From Sphingobium sp. AP50 (GTDB lineage: Bacteria; Pseudomonadota; Alphaproteobacteria; Sphingomonadales; Sphingomonadaceae), in assembly GCF_900109095.1 (NCBI RefSeq), contig NZ_FNYZ01000023.1, positions 20,787 to 84,786 of the forward strand: a stretch of 64,000 bases of DNA, given 5' to 3'. A model generated the notes under the pieces. That model did no database searches. It saw only the letters and a program-made list of their open reading frames with translations, and was not told the DNA's origin. Positions 37,201-46,430 of the stretch are shown piece by piece. Made by a program: the position numbers and the translations under genes. Within the stretch, counting starts at the first letter, position 1. Each line of letters begins with the position of its first letter.

Positions 37201-37220
37201 TTGCAACCTCCTTCTAAAGG

Positions 37221-37562
37221 GTGTTGCGACGACCGGTTGAATCCGCCCAATATACCAGTGAGCGGTTCCAGCGCCTGATGAAGGACAATGGCGTCACCTG
37301 TTCCATGAGCCGGTCCGTCAACTGTTGGGATAATGCCGGGATGGAAAGTTTCTTCTCATCCCTCAAAACCGAGCGGATCAGGAGGAAGGTCTACCGATCG
37401 CGATACCAAGCCCGAGCCGATGTGTTCGATTATATCGAGAGATTCTATAATCCGACACGCCGACACTCGACCTTGGGCATCTCAGCCCCATCGACTTCGA
37501 ACGGGAAGCTGGTGTAGCTTGAATGAGCTTATCTTGGTGTCCGCCAAACCGGCAGCAGCTCA
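37221..37562 (+). pseudogene. IS3-family transposase OrfB, C-terminal fragment
   Basis: The last part of the rve integrase domain is visible: SAQYTSERFQRLMKDNGVTC, SMSRSVNCWDNAGMESFFSS (with the catalytic Glu) and RFYNPTRRHSTLG. The frame shifts at the end so that the natural LSPIDFEREAGVA falls in another frame. The 25-bp TGTCCGCCAAACC-type sequence at 37538-37562 is probably the right inverted repeat of the lost element. Confidence 0.82.
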
Positions 37563-37569
37563 TTGACCC

Positions 37570-38069
37570 AAGGGGCCCCAATCAGAAGCCTCTTAGACTT
37601 ATGGGGGGCATTCAGCTGATCCATACCGCTGCCGGATAGCCTTGGAAGTCTGGAATCGAAAAGATGCCGCAATTTACAAGGCTCCCGATGTAATGTCCGA
37701 ATGGATCTAGCGGCTGTGACCAACATCGTATGCTCTAAAGCACAGCTTTCATTAATTGAAGAAACGCCGTCACCGCATGTCACGGCCCCCTTCATCGAGC
37801 CGATTTTGCAGCGGTTTTGGCTTAGATGAGTTCCACTCCTGAATAAGCGTTCCTCATCGATGCGCCGGTGCACGCCCGGAAGAAACACCGCAAACACATC
37901 CCTATGGAGGCACGCACCGATAGCGATTGAATCGCCGATCCAAAGATATTATGTAGGCTACCTGTTGACCTGTGAGAATGTGATAGATAGCTCTGCTCGG
38001 GAAGAGCCAAAAGTTCGATGTGCAAGCCTTGTTGGTCGCAACGGCCGGTAGGCGGGATGGGGAAGAAAT
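37570..38069. other. Non-coding or degenerate stretch
   Basis: About 500 bp between the IS3 fragment and the DUF1772 gene. Several short overlapping frames exist on both strands, but none has family features, good codon pattern or a clear ribosome site. A GGGGAAGAAAT site at the right end belongs to the next gene. Confidence 0.55.
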
Positions 38070-38522
38070 ATGTCAACCGTGCAACTTAGCGTCTGGGTCA
38101 TGCTCGTGTTTGGCGGGTTGTGGGCGGGCGGTATCCTCATTTTCGCGGTAGAACGAACCAATCTATGGCGGCGGATGCCTATGGACCAATTCTCGGTAGA
38201 TTTCCGCCGCTCTGTTTTGCGTGTAGATCCGATGATGCCGATCCTGGGCGGGATATCGGGCATATCGGCGCTCTCGGTCGCCATTCTGAGCGACGGAGGA
38301 GTACGGTATCTTGCCGGTGCCAGCGTATTCCTGATGGCTCTCGTAATTGTTGGGTCTGTTGTCATTGCCGAACCTATGAACACGCAGTTCCGTAAGCTGC
38401 CAGAGGGGCAGATACCAGAAAATGCATTGAAGATGAGAGATAACTGGCGTGTGTTTCATCTTGTTCGGACCATTGTCGCAATAGCGACGCTGGCGTGCAT
38501 GGCGGCTACCGCCAGCGTGTGA
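38070..38522 (+). CDS. DUF1772-like integral membrane protein
   Basis: This 150-residue protein has four hydrophobic helices: around LSVWVMLVFGGLWAGG, the IPILGG/GISALSVAIL-like segment, GASVFLMALVIVGSVV and the C-terminal VRTIVAIATLACMAA. The order and the WRVFHLVRT stretch resemble DUF1772 (anthrone-oxygenase-like) proteins. Start ATG at 38070 follows GGGGAAG. Its function is not known. It is an isolated gene between IS remnants. Confidence 0.6.
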   Translation: MSTVQLSVWVMLVFGGLWAGGILIFAVERTNLWRRMPMDQFSVDFRRSVLRVDPMMPILGGISGISALSVAILSDGGVRYLAGASVFLMALVIVGSVVIAEPMNTQFRKLPEGQIPENALKMRDNWRVFHLVRTIVAIATLACMAATASV

Positions 38523-38699
38523 TAGGTTTCTGCGGTGACGCTGTCATCATATGTCGAGTTGGTTAAATGGTGAAGCTAGCAGTGTGATACAGGATTTTCT
38601 GTAGAAGCAATATTCAGCACCATTTTGGCAAATTGTGTTTTTGGAATGCCTGCGCGGGGGGGCTGAAATTATACATAGTCATGGTTTTGGGGAGCTGGT

Positions 38700-39110
38700 C
38701 ATGGCTATAGACTGGATCAAGGATCTTGGTGATTGGCTTGTGCCTTTTCTTTCCACAATCGAGCTTAATACCCAACGGACGACGTGTTAAACTTACATCG
38801 CTGGCTTGATCGGCCGCAAGAACGGAAAAGCGTTCAGTCGATGCATTTAGTTATGATCGCCTCTATTACTTCATCGGCACTGGAAAGTGGAACACCTCTC
38901 CGTTGGAAGTCGCGCGGTGGGGCCATGCTAACGCTGTGTTTGGCGAGCCCATGCGTGGCTGACCATTGACGACACGGCCGAGCCAAAGAAAGGCAAGTCT
39001 ACGATCTGCGTTGCTGCTCACCATGCACCGTCTCTGGGCAAGTGCGCTAATTGCCAGTCTCTGGTTTCCACGATACTGGCGCACTCCAACGCATCTGCGT
39101 CTCGAGAGCG
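38700..39110 (+). pseudogene. IS701-family transposase, N-terminal fragment
   Basis: It begins MAIDWIKDLGDWLVPFLSTI, then frames shift. CYIAGLIGRKNGK, YDRLYYFIGTGKW and LTIDDTAEPKKGKS (first catalytic Asp region) can be read in succession, followed by CANCQSLVSTILA. This order fits IS701-type transposases. At least two frameshifts and loss of the C-terminal half make it inactive. Confidence 0.7.
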
Positions 39111-39188
39111 CAGCATATGGCCGGTCATGAGGTCTGGATGGTCGCCGTGCCTGGTCCAATGACGAGCGAGAATACAATTTACCGACCT

Positions 39189-39343
39189 GAACTGATGCGG
39201 TGGATGCCTCCCTTCATCCGGCATCGTATGATGCTCAGTAGCGCCATGGCGGCGCATGAAGGAGGAGTATATGGCAAATGCACATATGCTGTCGATCGAC
39301 CTGGCCAAGCGCAGCTTCCAGGTCTGTGCGACTGATCGAGCAG
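39189..39343 (+). repeat. 155-bp inverted repeat, left copy (IS110 upstream/N-terminal region)
   Basis: This stretch, running from GAACTGATGCGGTGG to CTGATCGAGCAG, reappears in reverse orientation at 42463-42617 with only a few differences and equal length. It includes the leader and first codons of an IS110-type transposase. The two copies flank the IS21 element. Confidence 0.8.
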
Positions 39344-39610
39344 TGTCGGTTCTATATAATCGGACAATCTCCCGGTCCAAACTGGAGGCACTGCTTAGGG
39401 AGCAGCCCCGCAGTATTGTGGCTATGGAAGCCTGCGCGACGAAGATGGATCGTGCGCAAAGGCGTTCTCCCCGACAACTGGTTGGAACGCATGATGGCTC
39501 GCAGGACCAGGATGGTGGTTGCCGTCGCACTGGCAAATAAAATGGCGCGAACAATCTGGGCGATGATGACCCGCGAAGAAGACTACCGTTTGGCATGGCG
39601 TAGCTTGCCG
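39271..39610 (+). pseudogene. IS110-family transposase, internally deleted
   Basis: The ATG at 39271 follows GAAGGAGG. The N-terminal DEDD-domain start (MLSIDLAKRSFQVCATDRA, then SRSKLEALLREQPRSIVAME, ACAT) is joined near 39440 to C-terminal residues in another frame (LPDNWLERMMARRTRMVVAV, ALANKMARTIWAMM). The large middle part with the remaining catalytic residues and the Tnp_20 start is missing. The IS21 element begins immediately after it at 39614. Confidence 0.82.
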
Positions 39611-39735
39611 CGCGACAATCAGGATGAGAGAGCAGCGTCAATCAAGATGAGAATCGCCACCTGCTGATGCGGCGTAGGGCGTAGCCCGGAGCCGGGTCAG
39701 CAGGTGGCGATGTCGCCCTTTCCGGGGCGTTTCTG

Positions 39736-41295
39736 ATGGTTGCGGCCGGTCCGGTATTCAAAGGCATAACTTCGCGAGAGGGGATGTCGTTCATGCCGGG
39801 CCGCCACGTCAACGATCATCAGATGAGGCTCTACATGAAGCTCCGACATACCCATGCCGTTCCGATTGCCGCCGCCAAGGCTGGTATCAGCACGGCGACC
39901 GCATATCGCATCGAGGGAGATCCTCGGCTTCCCTCGCAAAGGCAGGTCCAGCGAGAACGGCGACGCCCGGACCCGTTAGCCGGGATCTTCGACTAGGATG
40001 TTGTTCCCATGCTCCAGGCTGCGCCTGGTTTGCGGTCAGTGGCGATTTTCGAGGAGATATGTCGCCGTCACCCTAAGCTTGATGGGCGCATCCGGCGCAC
40101 ATTGGAGCGAAGGATCCGAACATGGCGGGCGATCCATGGTCCTGAGCAGGAAGTGATCTTCCGGCAGGTGCATGAACCGGGACGGCTTGGCCTGTCGGAC
40201 TTCACCGAGATGAGCGATGAGCACGTAACGATCGTCGGCGTGCCGCTCGATCATCGCCTCTACCATTTTCGGCTGATATGGTCGGGCTTCGAACACGTCC
40301 ATGTCATTTTGGGCGGCGAGAGCTATGTCGCGCTTGCAGAAGGGTTGCAAAACGCCCTGTGGGCCGTCGGCGGTGCCCCGGTTGAGCATCGCAGCGATAG
40401 CCTGTCGGCCGCGTTCCGCAACTTGGACGCCGATGCCCGGCAAGATCTGACGCTGCGATATGACGCGCTGTGCGAACATTATGGCATGACGCCGACGCGC
40501 AACAACCGCGGCGTTGCCCATGAGAATGGCGGGATCGAGAGCCCGCACGGGCATTTGAAGGCAGCAATAAAGGACGCGCTGCTGATGCGTGGTTCGCGAG
40601 ACTTCGATGAACTGGCGAGTTACCGGCACTTCATCGACGAAGTCGTCAGCCGCAAGAACCGGCGCAACGGCCCACGCATAGACGCCGAGCGTGCGGTATT
40701 GCAGCCCCTGCCTGGCGCGCGCACCAGCGATTATGAGGAGACGATCGTCACGGTCACCTCCACCAGCAGCTTCACGCCTCGCAAGGTGTTCTATACCGTG
40801 CCCTCACGGCTGATCGGGCATCGGCTGCGCGTTCGGCTTTACGATGATCGCCTCAATCTGTTCATCGGCGGCACTCACCTCATGACATTGTCGCGGGGGC
40901 GGTCGTTCAATAACGGCTCCCACGGGCATGTGCTCGATTATCGGCACGTCATCCATAGCCTGCGGCGCAAACCCATGGCGCTCCTGAAGTTGGTTTATCG
41001 TGACCAGCTCTTCCCAAGGGAGCCTTATCGTCAGACCTTCGACCGGCTCATCGCCGCATTGCCTGAACGGATCGCTTGTCGGCAGATGGTAGAACTGTTG
41101 GCAATGGCGCACGAAAGAGCCAGCGAGGCCGAACTCGCGGAACTGCTGGCAGCCGACGTGGCTGCTAACCGTCTCCCCGACATGGATGCCTTGCGAATAC
41201 GCTTCGCTCCCGATCCGGCGGCGCTTCCCGACGTGGTGGTGGAACTGGTCCTCCTGGTCACCTATGATCTTCTCCTGGCGGGAGAAGCCGCATGA
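39736..41295 (+). pseudogene. istA: IS21 transposase IstA with in-frame amber codon
   Basis: The frame from 39736 (MVAAGPVFKG; the typical start MPGRHVNDHQMRLYMKLRH follows at 39793) contains the N-terminal HTH (AAAKAGISTATAYRIEGDP). TAG stands at 39994-39996 after PLAGIFD, and the same frame then continues with DVVPMLQAAPGLRSVAIFEE. The DDE integrase core (GLSDFTEM, VEHRSDSLSAAF, HENGGIESPHGHLK) and C-terminal region are intact to 41295. A single substitution, for example TCG to TAG, explains the stop. Transposition would require suppression or a restart at 40009. Confidence 0.85.
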
Positions 41296-42137
41296 GCCGG
41301 AACGCACCCGCTATCGACGCCCAGCGTCTGAGCCTCATCCTCAACGACCTGCGCCTGCCAGCAATCAAACTGATCTGGCCCGACTTTACCACGCGGGCAG
41401 ACAAGGAAGGCTGGCCTGGGGCCCGCCTGCTTGCGGCGCTCGCTGAGCATGAGATCGCAGAACGGGACCGACGCCGGATCGAAAGGCATCTGGGCGAAGC
41501 CCGCCTGCCACCTGGCAAGACTCTCGACAGCTTCGCCTTCGATGCAGTGCCAATGATCTCCCGCGCCCGGGTGACGGCGCTGTGTTCTGGTGATGGCTGG
41601 CTCGAAAAAGGCGCCAACCTCATCTTCTTTGGTCCACCGGGTGGGGGTAAAACCCATCTGGCTGCCGCAATCGGCCTTGCGTTGATCGAAAATGGCTGGC
41701 ACGTCCTGTTTACCCGCACCTCCGATCTGGTCCAGAAACTTCAGGTTGCCCGCCGTGAACTGGCGCTCGAAGCCGCGATAGCCAAACTCGACAAATATCA
41801 CCTGCTGATCCTCGATGACCTCGCCTACGTGACCAAGGATCAGGCTGAAACGTCCGTCCTGTTCGAGTTGATCAGCGCACGGTACGAACGGCGTTCCACG
41901 CTCATCACCGCCAACCAGCCTTTTGGTGAATGGAACCGGGTATTCCCCGATCCTGCCATGACGCTCGCCGCCGTGGATCGCCTCGTTCACCACGCGACAA
42001 TCTTCGAGATGAATGTCGAGAGCTACCGCCGCCGCTCGGCGATCCAACGGCAATCACGCGCTGGTCGGCCACCGACCTTCGCGACAATCAAGTCCAACGA
42101 GGAAATGTCGCGCAGCGACAATCGCACCTGCGAGTAG
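41292..42137 (+). CDS. istB: IS21 helper ATPase IstB
   Basis: This 281-residue AAA+ ATPase of the DnaC/IstB type has Walker A in FFGPPGGGKTHLAAA and Walker B in LLILDDLAYVTKD. A sensor-like Asn follows in STLITANQPF. The ATG overlaps the istA stop by 4 bp. IstB assists IstA in target binding. It is intact, unlike the istB fragment at 36540. Confidence 0.92.
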   Translation: MSRNAPAIDAQRLSLILNDLRLPAIKLIWPDFTTRADKEGWPGARLLAALAEHEIAERDRRRIERHLGEARLPPGKTLDSFAFDAVPMISRARVTALCSGDGWLEKGANLIFFGPPGGGKTHLAAAIGLALIENGWHVLFTRTSDLVQKLQVARRELALEAAIAKLDKYHLLILDDLAYVTKDQAETSVLFELISARYERRSTLITANQPFGEWNRVFPDPAMTLAAVDRLVHHATIFEMNVESYRRRSAIQRQSRAGRPPTFATIKSNEEMSRSDNRTCE

Positions 42138-42462
42138 CGCTTGCCAGCGTCAATCAAAGCAGGCACCACTTGAAAACCGCGACGATCAGTTCTCATCCTG
42201 ATTGACGGAAACTTCTCATCCAGATCGCCGCGCCATAACTGATACTATGCGGCAAGGATTACAATGTTCACGATGCGGCTAACCAGTCCCGGGGCGAGAG
42301 CGAACCAGCTCGCTGAACCGATGTGGCCCAGATCGTTCGAACTGCATAACCGCCCGTGGCGTCAGCAAGCCACACCATAGGCCTGACACACGAGCGATGA
42401 AGCGCTCTGCCGAGCAAAATCAGAAAATCGCCTTGCAATCTGGGAGGCATCCACACGCGACC

Positions 42463-42617
42463 CTGCTCGATCAGTCGCACCGACCTGGAAGCTGCGCTTT
42501 GCCAAGTTGAGACAGCATATGTGCATCTGCCATATGCTCCGCGCTCATGCGCCGCCATGGCGCTACTGAGCATCACACGATGCCCTATGAAGGGAGGCAT
42601 CCACCGCATCAGTTCAA
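42463..42617 (-). repeat. 155-bp inverted repeat, right copy (IS110 fragment)
   Basis: On the minus strand this is nearly identical to 39189-39343, including the leader and the codons for the first residues of the IS110 transposase. After it the similarity stops. Flanking bases to 42740 contain no further recognisable gene. Confidence 0.8.
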
Positions 42618-42923
42618 CCTGCCTGCCGACATACCGATCAAGTAAAAGGCTGTAGAAATCAAGGGATCCATGGTCCGATGGATCTGCGAGCAGGCCCATC
42701 AGCAACTCGATGAAGAGCTTCGTCTCGATCACTCGAGGGTGATCGACGACTGGGCTTAATATACACTGCGTGGTGACGACGAATGTCGCCTATGCTTTTC
42801 TGCAAGCCCGGCGGCTATCCATTGCGAACGAGGAAAAGAAAAAATGGCCCAGAGCCTCGCTCAACTTGCTATCAATCCGGTAGACCATCAATGAATGGCT
42901 TCCCCCGGGCGGCCTACCGCCGA
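42618..42923. other. Short degenerate stretch
   Basis: About 300 bp between the IS110 fragment and the MarR gene. No reading frame with family features was seen. It is probably mobile-element debris. Confidence 0.5.
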
Positions 42924-43400
42924 TCAGTCCGGGGAGTCGGATGAGCCCTGCCGTTGCAGCTTCCCTATGAGCGATGCCATGACACGCTGCGCGGCTTCAA
43001 GGTCCGATAGCGTCAGGTGTGCAGCCAGGTGGGCAACCTGGGGATAATAGGCCAGCAGCGCCGTCTCGTACCGACGGCGCCCTTCGTTAGTGAGCTTCAC
43101 CAGTTGTGAGCGCCGATGATGGGGGTTGGGTTCAAAAGTGACGATGTTATCTTTCAACAGGTCGTTCACAATACGCTGAACATTCTGGCGATTTGCGCCA
43201 AGATCGCGTGCCAGCCATGCGACCGATTGCGGCTTCTCTGCAGCAACGATTGTACCAAGTATCTGCCATCGCGCACTTGTTAGACCCATGGGCGCGACAA
43301 GGCGGTCACCCCAGGCCAATGTCAGATTTGTCGCACGGAACATCGCAAGCAACAGATTGGTAAACATGTCGCCTTTGGGAGTGTGAGGATGCTCGTTCAT
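42924..43400 (-). CDS. MarR-family regulator
   Basis: This protein has about 158 residues from the ATG at 43400 (MNEHPHTPKGD). A start at 43418 is also possible but would place coding sequence over the operator-like dyad. The winged-HTH region runs from LTSARWQILGTIVAAEKP through LARDLGANRQNVQRIVNDL, with the wing at PNPHHRRSQLVKLT. It is divergent from a small monooxygenase gene, which it probably represses. Confidence 0.85.
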   Translation of the reverse strand: MNEHPHTPKGDMFTNLLLAMFRATNLTLAWGDRLVAPMGLTSARWQILGTIVAAEKPQSVAWLARDLGANRQNVQRIVNDLLKDNIVTFEPNPHHRRSQLVKLTNEGRRRYETALLAYYPQVAHLAAHLTLSDLEAAQRVMASLIGKLQRQGSSDSPD

Positions 43401-43408
43401 ATGTAACC

Positions 43409-43436
43409 ATGGTGTCATGTTGACATAATGGTGTCA
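43409..43436. promoter_or_regulatory. Probable MarR operator
   Basis: The dyad TGTCA-TGT-TGACA is at 43413-43425, and ATGGTGTCA is directly repeated at 43409-43417 and 43428-43436. The block lies in the 92-bp divergent gap between marR and the monooxygenase gene. Confidence 0.6.
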
Positions 43437-43492
43437 ATAATCTATCTAGGGGGGGTGCCAATCTGTCAAGCTTCGAACGGGAGTCGTTCATC

Positions 43493-43861
43493 ATGCCACA
43501 ATATCGCTCTATGGATCCTGCCTTTCCGATCGAAAAGCAGATCGGTATCGCTGCCGCTCCGGTCATTCTGATCAATCTTTTCCTGCTTGAGGAGCAGGAT
43601 GAAGATGTTTTTCTCGAGGCCTGGAAGGACGATGCGACCGTCATGAAGCGCCAGCCGGGTTTCATCTCGACGCAATTGCATCGGGCCGTGGGCGCCAGTC
43701 CCGCCTATCTCAACTACGCTATCTGGCAATCGACCGATCATTTTCGCGCCGCTTTCCACAATCCGGAGTTTCGCGAAAAGCTGTCAGCTTACCCCTCCTC
43801 GGCCGTCGCAATGCCCCATCTTTTCCAGACAGTCGGGGTCGATGGCATTTGTGTTGCCTGA
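43493..43861 (+). CDS. Antibiotic-biosynthesis-monooxygenase (ABM) domain protein
   Basis: This 122-residue protein has a single ABM-type ferredoxin-like fold. VILINLFLLEEQDEDVFLEA and MKRQPGFISTQLHRAVG are followed by YLNYAIWQSTDHFRAAF, the usual strand-helix order. Such proteins are small cofactor-free oxygenases or haem/quinol-acting enzymes, so the substrate cannot be told. It is divergent from marR and probably under its control, as in quinone- or phenol-responsive pairs. Confidence 0.8.
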   Translation: MPQYRSMDPAFPIEKQIGIAAAPVILINLFLLEEQDEDVFLEAWKDDATVMKRQPGFISTQLHRAVGASPAYLNYAIWQSTDHFRAAFHNPEFREKLSAYPSSAVAMPHLFQTVGVDGICVA

Positions 43862-44218
43862 TTGTTGCGTGAGTTAGCCTTAGGCGAAAAGAGCGGGGTA
43901 AAGCTGCTTGTCAATTTTATGGCTGTTGTCGGGAAAGCAGCCTTGTTTGGCGTTCTGCTGGCTATCGGCCTCACGCGCGTGTGTATCTGGCGGGGCATTG
44001 ATCCCGCAGGTTTTCTCCGTTCGTTTTGAGACAAGCGCGCCGCAGCCAAAAATTATTAACGTGGTGGCAACATGAGAACATCTGATTGAGGAAGGCCTGA
44101 ACAGCAGACAACTATTGATGGTGTAGTGATTTGCTCCAGATGGGCGACATTATTGAACTGAATTCCCCTGCGGAGTGGCCCAGAGACTAAGATAGTCTGG
44201 GTCACGAAGGGAATTTTA
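43862..44218. other. Intergenic region without a recognisable gene
   Basis: About 355 bp after the ABM gene. Only short shadow frames are present and I cannot support any feature. Confidence 0.5.
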
Positions 44219-44340
44219 ATGCCAAGCAAGAAGGACAGGCCGGAGGAGATCATAGTAAGCCGCGTGAAGTCGAGATGGTTCTGGCGCAGGAACCAGCACA
44301 TCGGAGGCGTGGCGCCGGATCGCGGTCGGTGAGCAGACCT
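44219..44340 (+). pseudogene. IS3-family OrfA remnant
   Basis: MPSKKDRPEEII at 44219 shifts frame to KPREVEMVLAQ and then to SEAWRRIAVGEQTYYR, the usual OrfA HTH order (SEACRRIAVSEQTYYRW type). The frame then ends in TAG. Two indels and the loss of OrfB make it inactive. Confidence 0.7.
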
Positions 44341-44420
44341 ATTATCGGTAGGCTAGGAGTGCCCAATGGATATGATATCGAGGCGGCGGAGCTGATTGCG
44401 GTAAAGAGATCACAGATCAA

Positions 44421-44438
44421 CACCGGTTAAAACCGGTG
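44421..44438. repeat. 18-bp perfect inverted repeat
   Basis: CACCGGTT-AA-AACCGGTG has 8-bp perfect arms. It is not followed by a T tract on either strand, so it is more likely a binding site or element end than a terminator. Confidence 0.55.
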
Positions 44439-44439
44439 G

Positions 44440-45100
44440 CTCGCAAAAATGAACTTTGCGAATTTATCGCTGTCATTCCGCACGGGGTAGCGCCTGCCGC
44501 ATGTGGTGCCGTTGAACCCAGATGTGATGCAAGCTGTCGCTTGGTTCGTCAATACGCTTGGTACGATCATGTTAGACCATATTCGCGATGGGTTAGAAGA
44601 GGAGATACATGCCCGAAGCGTTATTGGGCTGAGGCAAGAAGATGAGCATGTCGATCACCATACTGTCCTCGTGATCAAATCGAACACGGTCGGCCTGCGA
44701 CATATCCACTTTCAAAATGTTTGATTTCGGCGCTGTACTTTCCGGCTACCACCATCCTAAACGGCTAGGTCGCTATGACCATCTCTGGAGCTTGGGGCGC
44801 CATCTCATGGGGTCACAAATCTACGATTACTAGTCCGCCTATTTGGTTACGCGCATGAACACTGGACCGACCCAGCTCGCCTTACGGCCGACTTACCCAC
44901 GAACGAATGGCTGGCCGAGGACGGTATGGTATCCCAATGGGGCACGAGCACCACGGAGGCATTCAAGAAAAGCTCAATATCAGGGCGGGATGCAAGCCGG
45001 GTCAGGACGACGTTTAGTGCTTCCAAAGCGGTAGAACAACATTCGCTACGTCGGCCCATCTGCGTAGGCGGGGTATGGAAGCTATGCCTCAGAAGTCCTT
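44440..45100. other. Degenerate coding-like debris, unidentified
   Basis: The plus strand has pieces with protein-like composition, such as PHVVPLNPDVMQAVAWFVNT near 44500 and EHWTDPARLTADLPTNEWLA near 44860. None has an intact start or a family I can name. They may be parts of one decayed gene. No complete gene is supportable. Confidence 0.4.
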
Positions 45101-46090
45101 TCAGAAGCGTTCGAGATCCTTGGCAATGTGCACCGGACCTCGGAAAGTCTTTCCAATCTCTGCTGCATATCGATCGCTGGCGTAAGCATCTTTGGAATTA
45201 CCCCCCGCGATGTGGGTGACCACCACCGCCTTGACGCCTGCGCGAGCCGCCATGGCCGAAATATCGGCCGTGGTGAGATGGTGGGACGTGAGATGCTGCG
45301 TGGCTACGTCTATCTCCTTGGCCGACATATGTTTGGCGTAGCGCGTCATAGTCGCTTTTATACCGTCCAGATCGACCATCTCCGTTACCAGTAAATCCGC
45401 GCCCCGCGCGAGATTTATCACCTTATCGCTAGGACCGGTATCGCCGGTATAGACAATCGAACGATCCGCGAGATCAAATCTAAAGGAATAGGACCGAAAA
45501 TATTTCTCTTCCGCACTGCCTTCTGCAAAACTATAGTGAGAGTTCGCAGCAATCGTTACCTTCAAGCCGTCACGCTCTATGATATCGCCGTCCTTCAGCT
45601 CGACCACTGTGATACCGGCTGCCGGATCTATGGCGACTTCGCCCGGGACGCCGAAGCCCGATCGCGCGCTAGGACGCATCGCCGCCAGCAGGCCGTTTAC
45701 AATCTCGCGCATTCCTGGTGGACCATAAATAGAAAGAGGCCCCACTGCGCGTGTCTGGAGCCGCAGTCCCAGTACTGCGTAGAGACCGCCAAGATGATCG
45801 AAGTGAATGTGGCTGATCCAGACTGATCGCAGAGCGCGGTAATCGGTGCCCGCTTCAACAACAGCGGTCATTGCGCCGTCGCCTGCATCAACCAGATGCG
45901 CCTCACCGCCTCTTACCACCAGATTGGCTGGCTCGTTGCGACCTGGTTGTGCCACCGGGCCACCTGCTGTGCCCAATGTCACCCACTCATATCGCCCTGT
46001 CTCCTTAGCGGGAGCGGCACGGGCATTGCTCATTAGGCAAAAGACAATCACGGCAGCGACAGAGCTCAGCTTCGGGCATCTTGTGAACAT
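45101..46090 (-). CDS. MBL-fold metallo-hydrolase, exported
   Basis: This 329-residue protein has a signal peptide (MFTRCPKLSSVAAVIVFCLM to ARAAP). The metal-binding motif HIHFDHLGG is present, with a downstream His in IAANSHYSF, an Asp in SIVYTGDTGPSD and a C-terminal His in VVVTHIAGG. The pattern is that of RNase Z/arylsulfatase-like MBL hydrolases found in the periplasm of sphingomonads. The substrate is unknown. An exact palindrome lies upstream at 46159-46176. Confidence 0.85.
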   Translation of the reverse strand: MFTRCPKLSSVAAVIVFCLMSNARAAPAKETGRYEWVTLGTAGGPVAQPGRNEPANLVVRGGEAHLVDAGDGAMTAVVEAGTDYRALRSVWISHIHFDHLGGLYAVLGLRLQTRAVGPLSIYGPPGMREIVNGLLAAMRPSARSGFGVPGEVAIDPAAGITVVELKDGDIIERDGLKVTIAANSHYSFAEGSAEEKYFRSYSFRFDLADRSIVYTGDTGPSDKVINLARGADLLVTEMVDLDGIKATMTRYAKHMSAKEIDVATQHLTSHHLTTADISAMAARAGVKAVVVTHIAGGNSKDAYASDRYAAEIGKTFRGPVHIAKDLERF

Positions 46091-46158
46091 TCATTCTCTC
46101 CGCTGCTTGTGCCCGGCGCATGGCGGACATCTGTCATTGAGGCCAAGGTCATGGATTA

Positions 46159-46176
46159 TTGACAGATAACTGTCAA
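46159..46176. promoter_or_regulatory. Perfect palindrome TTGACAG-ATAA-CTGTCAA
   Basis: It has 7-bp perfect arms and a 4-bp spacer, 68 bp upstream of the MBL hydrolase start. The half-site CTGTCA recurs at 46131-46136. It is a likely operator; which regulator binds it cannot be told, but two MarR genes are nearby. Confidence 0.6.
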
Positions 46177-46430
46177 GTAGTGACTCTATCGAGATACGGA
46201 GAAGGATGAATAGAACGGTCTTGTTTATATCAACCGTTAGAGGAAACATGGCGAGGATCGCACCGTTAGTTCTGAGGTCGCCACGGTGCCAGCTAGTAGA
46301 GGTCGGATCGGATATTTCCGTTACCTATAAGCGTTGAGGCGCGATCTGCCTCCGACTCCTGATCCTCTTTGAGAACAATTTACTTTTCCGTTCCTACAAT
46401 ACAGATATGGCTCGTAGATCAACCCGAAGG

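Larger units (their letters stand above)
39614..42206 (+). mobile_element. IS21-family insertion sequence, nearly complete
   Basis: The element carries istA and istB in the usual order with a 4-bp overlap. The ends are GACAATCAGGATGAGA at 39614-39629 and the inverted TCTCATCCTGATTGAC at 42191-42206 (15 of 16 identical). Further internal copies are at 39637 (GTCAATCAAGATGAGA) and 42214 (TCTCATCCAGAT, just outside), matching the multiple terminal repeats of IS21 elements. The length of about 2.6 kb is typical. It is inserted between two inverted IS110 remnants. Confidence 0.85.

Noticed and set aside
44503..44724. 73-residue open frame with protein-like composition
   Set aside because: It has no start context and no family features; kept only as unidentified debris.
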